A stretch of 36,311 nucleotides of DNA, from contig QHPC01000165.1 in NCBI GenBank assembly GCA_003218915.1, positions 1 to 36,311 of the forward strand. The letters run 5' to 3'. The stretch's first letter is position 1. Each line of letters begins with the position of its first letter. The notes under the pieces were generated by a model. It worked only from the letters and a program-made list of their open reading frames with translations. It was not told the DNA's origin and ran no database searches. This DNA comes from Verrucomicrobiota bacterium (lineage in GTDB: Bacteria; Verrucomicrobiota; Verrucomicrobiia; Chthoniobacterales; UBA10450). The translations under genes and the position numbers were made by a program. Below, one piece after another: positions 35,053 through 36,311 of the stretch.

Positions 35053-35244
35053 ATGGTTCAAAAGCCCAAAAAGAAATCCAGACGTCCGCTGGGCAAGAAG
35101 AAGGTCCAGCTCACAATGCTGCCAACGACTCATGAGTTATTGGATCAAGCTGCTACGGAGGCTACCACAACAATGAGCGAATATGTTGAACAGATACTCC
35201 TGCGCCACTTCAAGGCACGCGCATCATCAATAACGAAACCGTGA
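35053..35244 (+). CDS. Ribbon-helix-helix-like regulator, divergent from recT
   Basis: KKKSRRPLGKKKVQLTMLPTTHELLDQAATEATTTMSEYVEQILLRHF; resembles 27343..27522. Confidence 0.6.
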   Translation: MVQKPKKKSRRPLGKKKVQLTMLPTTHELLDQAATEATTTMSEYVEQILLRHFKARASSITKP

Positions 35245-35510
35245 AAGTTGCCTCTGGTTTTGATCCTGGGAACGGTATGCTCGATCAGTTGCGCGAGCTG
35301 GCCGAGGCCGAGCCTTTCGTTCCCTTCGCGATCCGCCTGCAGACAGGAACAAAACTGAGTGTAGCCAAGCGGCAAGACATCGAGTTTACCCACTACGGGA
35401 GCCCGAAAGTTCGGTCTGCGACGAGCGGGAAACACTCATTAAGAGATCCCGGTGGACCCAAACGTTGGCGTATCCTGAACGTTGACGCTATCGCGGAGAT
35501 TATTCTTTAA
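35241..35510 (+). CDS. Small hypothetical protein related to 33501..33737
   Basis: EPFVPFAIRLQTGTKLSVAKRQDIEFTHYG...RWRILNVDAIAEIIL. Confidence 0.5.
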   Translation: MKVASGFDPGNGMLDQLRELAEAEPFVPFAIRLQTGTKLSVAKRQDIEFTHYGSPKVRSATSGKHSLRDPGGPKRWRILNVDAIAEIIL

Positions 35511-35516
35511 GCGACG

Positions 35517-35552
35517 CCCGCTGGAGGTCCCGCTGGAAGTCCCGCTGGAGGC
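35517..35552. repeat. Three 12-bp tandem repeats CCCGCTGGAGGT
   Basis: CCCGCTGGAGGT CCCGCTGGAAGT CCCGCTGGAGGC. Confidence 0.8.
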
Positions 35553-35973
35553 CTCAGCATCTAGCTGTTCGCATGAGCAACGCCGAGTTAACAGGTATTG
35601 CGCCATTCGCGCGAATTGGCTCTGGAACGCAAAAAGACGAGATAAAAAGTTTCCGCCCCAGAAAAAGGAGAGAATTGTCAGAATTCCAGCGATCCTCTCC
35701 ACGGCGCGGGGATCATCCCTAACCGGTGACAGCAAGTTGACGGCATAATGCGCTCACACATACTTCCATATTCGCACTCGTACGCCACTATTCCTAGGCA
35801 TGATACAACCTCCTAGGCAGATATCCGGATTCGCCGTCCGATTATTTATAGACCCACAAAAGTGCTCGTAAGACATTGATACCACACATCTTACGTTAGA
35901 GTATCTATTCCGCACGGCCAAACTCTGCTGGCATGATGTTGACACTATAGCGTAGATACAAGAATATCTGCGC

Positions 35974-36311
35974 GTGCGTAAGCCTCAGTTGCGTGTCCAA
36001 GAGTATCCGCATTCGCGCACCGCACGCTACGTCATTGAAGGACTCCGCATAAACGGCAAACGTAAACGGCTCTTCTTTCGCACCCGCATTGAGGCCCAGC
36101 GCGAACTTGCCCGAATCAAAATAAAACGTGCCCGGGAAGGAGAAGATGCCCTAGCCATCCCCGACTCACTGCGGATCATGGCGCGCGATTGTGCTGCGCT
36201 ACTTAGTCCTCATAATAAGACCATCGCCGAAGCGACCGCTTTTTATCTTGCGCACCTCGAAGCACTCTCAAGCAGCATCACTGTCGCGGAGTTGGCTCGT
36301 GAATACCAGAA
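35974..36311 (+). CDS. int: Tyrosine recombinase N-terminal part, truncated at window end
   Basis: VRKPQLRVQEYPHSRTARYVIEGLRINGKRKRLFFRTRIEAQRELARIKIK...FYLAHLEALSSSITVAELAREYQ. Confidence 0.65.
   Translation, partial: MRKPQLRVQEYPHSRTARYVIEGLRINGKRKRLFFRTRIEAQRELARIKIKRAREGEDALAIPDSLRIMARDCAALLSPHNKTIAEATAFYLAHLEALSSSITVAELAREYQ

Noticed and set aside
1-36311. tRNA, rRNA, reverse transcriptase/DGR/retron, or IS transposase
   Set aside because: None recognised on reading either strand or the ORF track.

Overview
The 36.3 kb window looks like one accessory mobile element, possibly a circular contig cut inside its integrase gene. The window starts in the C-terminal half of a tyrosine recombinase and ends in the N-terminal half of one. 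Left arm (+ strand): excisionase-like wHTH genes, a 6-unit array of ~22-bp iteron-like repeats, a vWA protein, a DUF927-type helicase/primase, a GTAC-dense repeat block, an ERCC4-type nuclease, a TerS-like HTH protein, and a ~2280-aa giant protein with an Amidase_2-like domain. I see no TerL, portal, capsid, tail or T4SS genes. Right arm (- strand): a type I-C-like CRISPR-Cas effector cassette (cas5-cas8-cas7-cas3 then array) without cas1/cas2/cas4/cas6, a VapBC pair, small phage-type and membrane genes, a PD-(D/E)XK (DUF2800-like) nuclease, and a RecT-like annealing protein. Most notable signals: (1) two of the normal-length spacers match, with mismatches, the giant-protein gene of this same window, which suggests targeting of related elements; one match has a TTC PAM at the expected flank. 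(2) The array is a mosaic of repeat classes whose hairpin stems differ but still pair. (3) Two solitary CRISPR-repeat-like elements lie outside the array: one antisense in the 3' end of cas8 just upstream of cas7, one in the predicted 5' UTR of recT. (4) The cas and recT promoter regions share a 12-bp motif, and each has a divergent ribbon-helix-helix gene. All calls come from reading the sequence and supplied translations; no searches were run.
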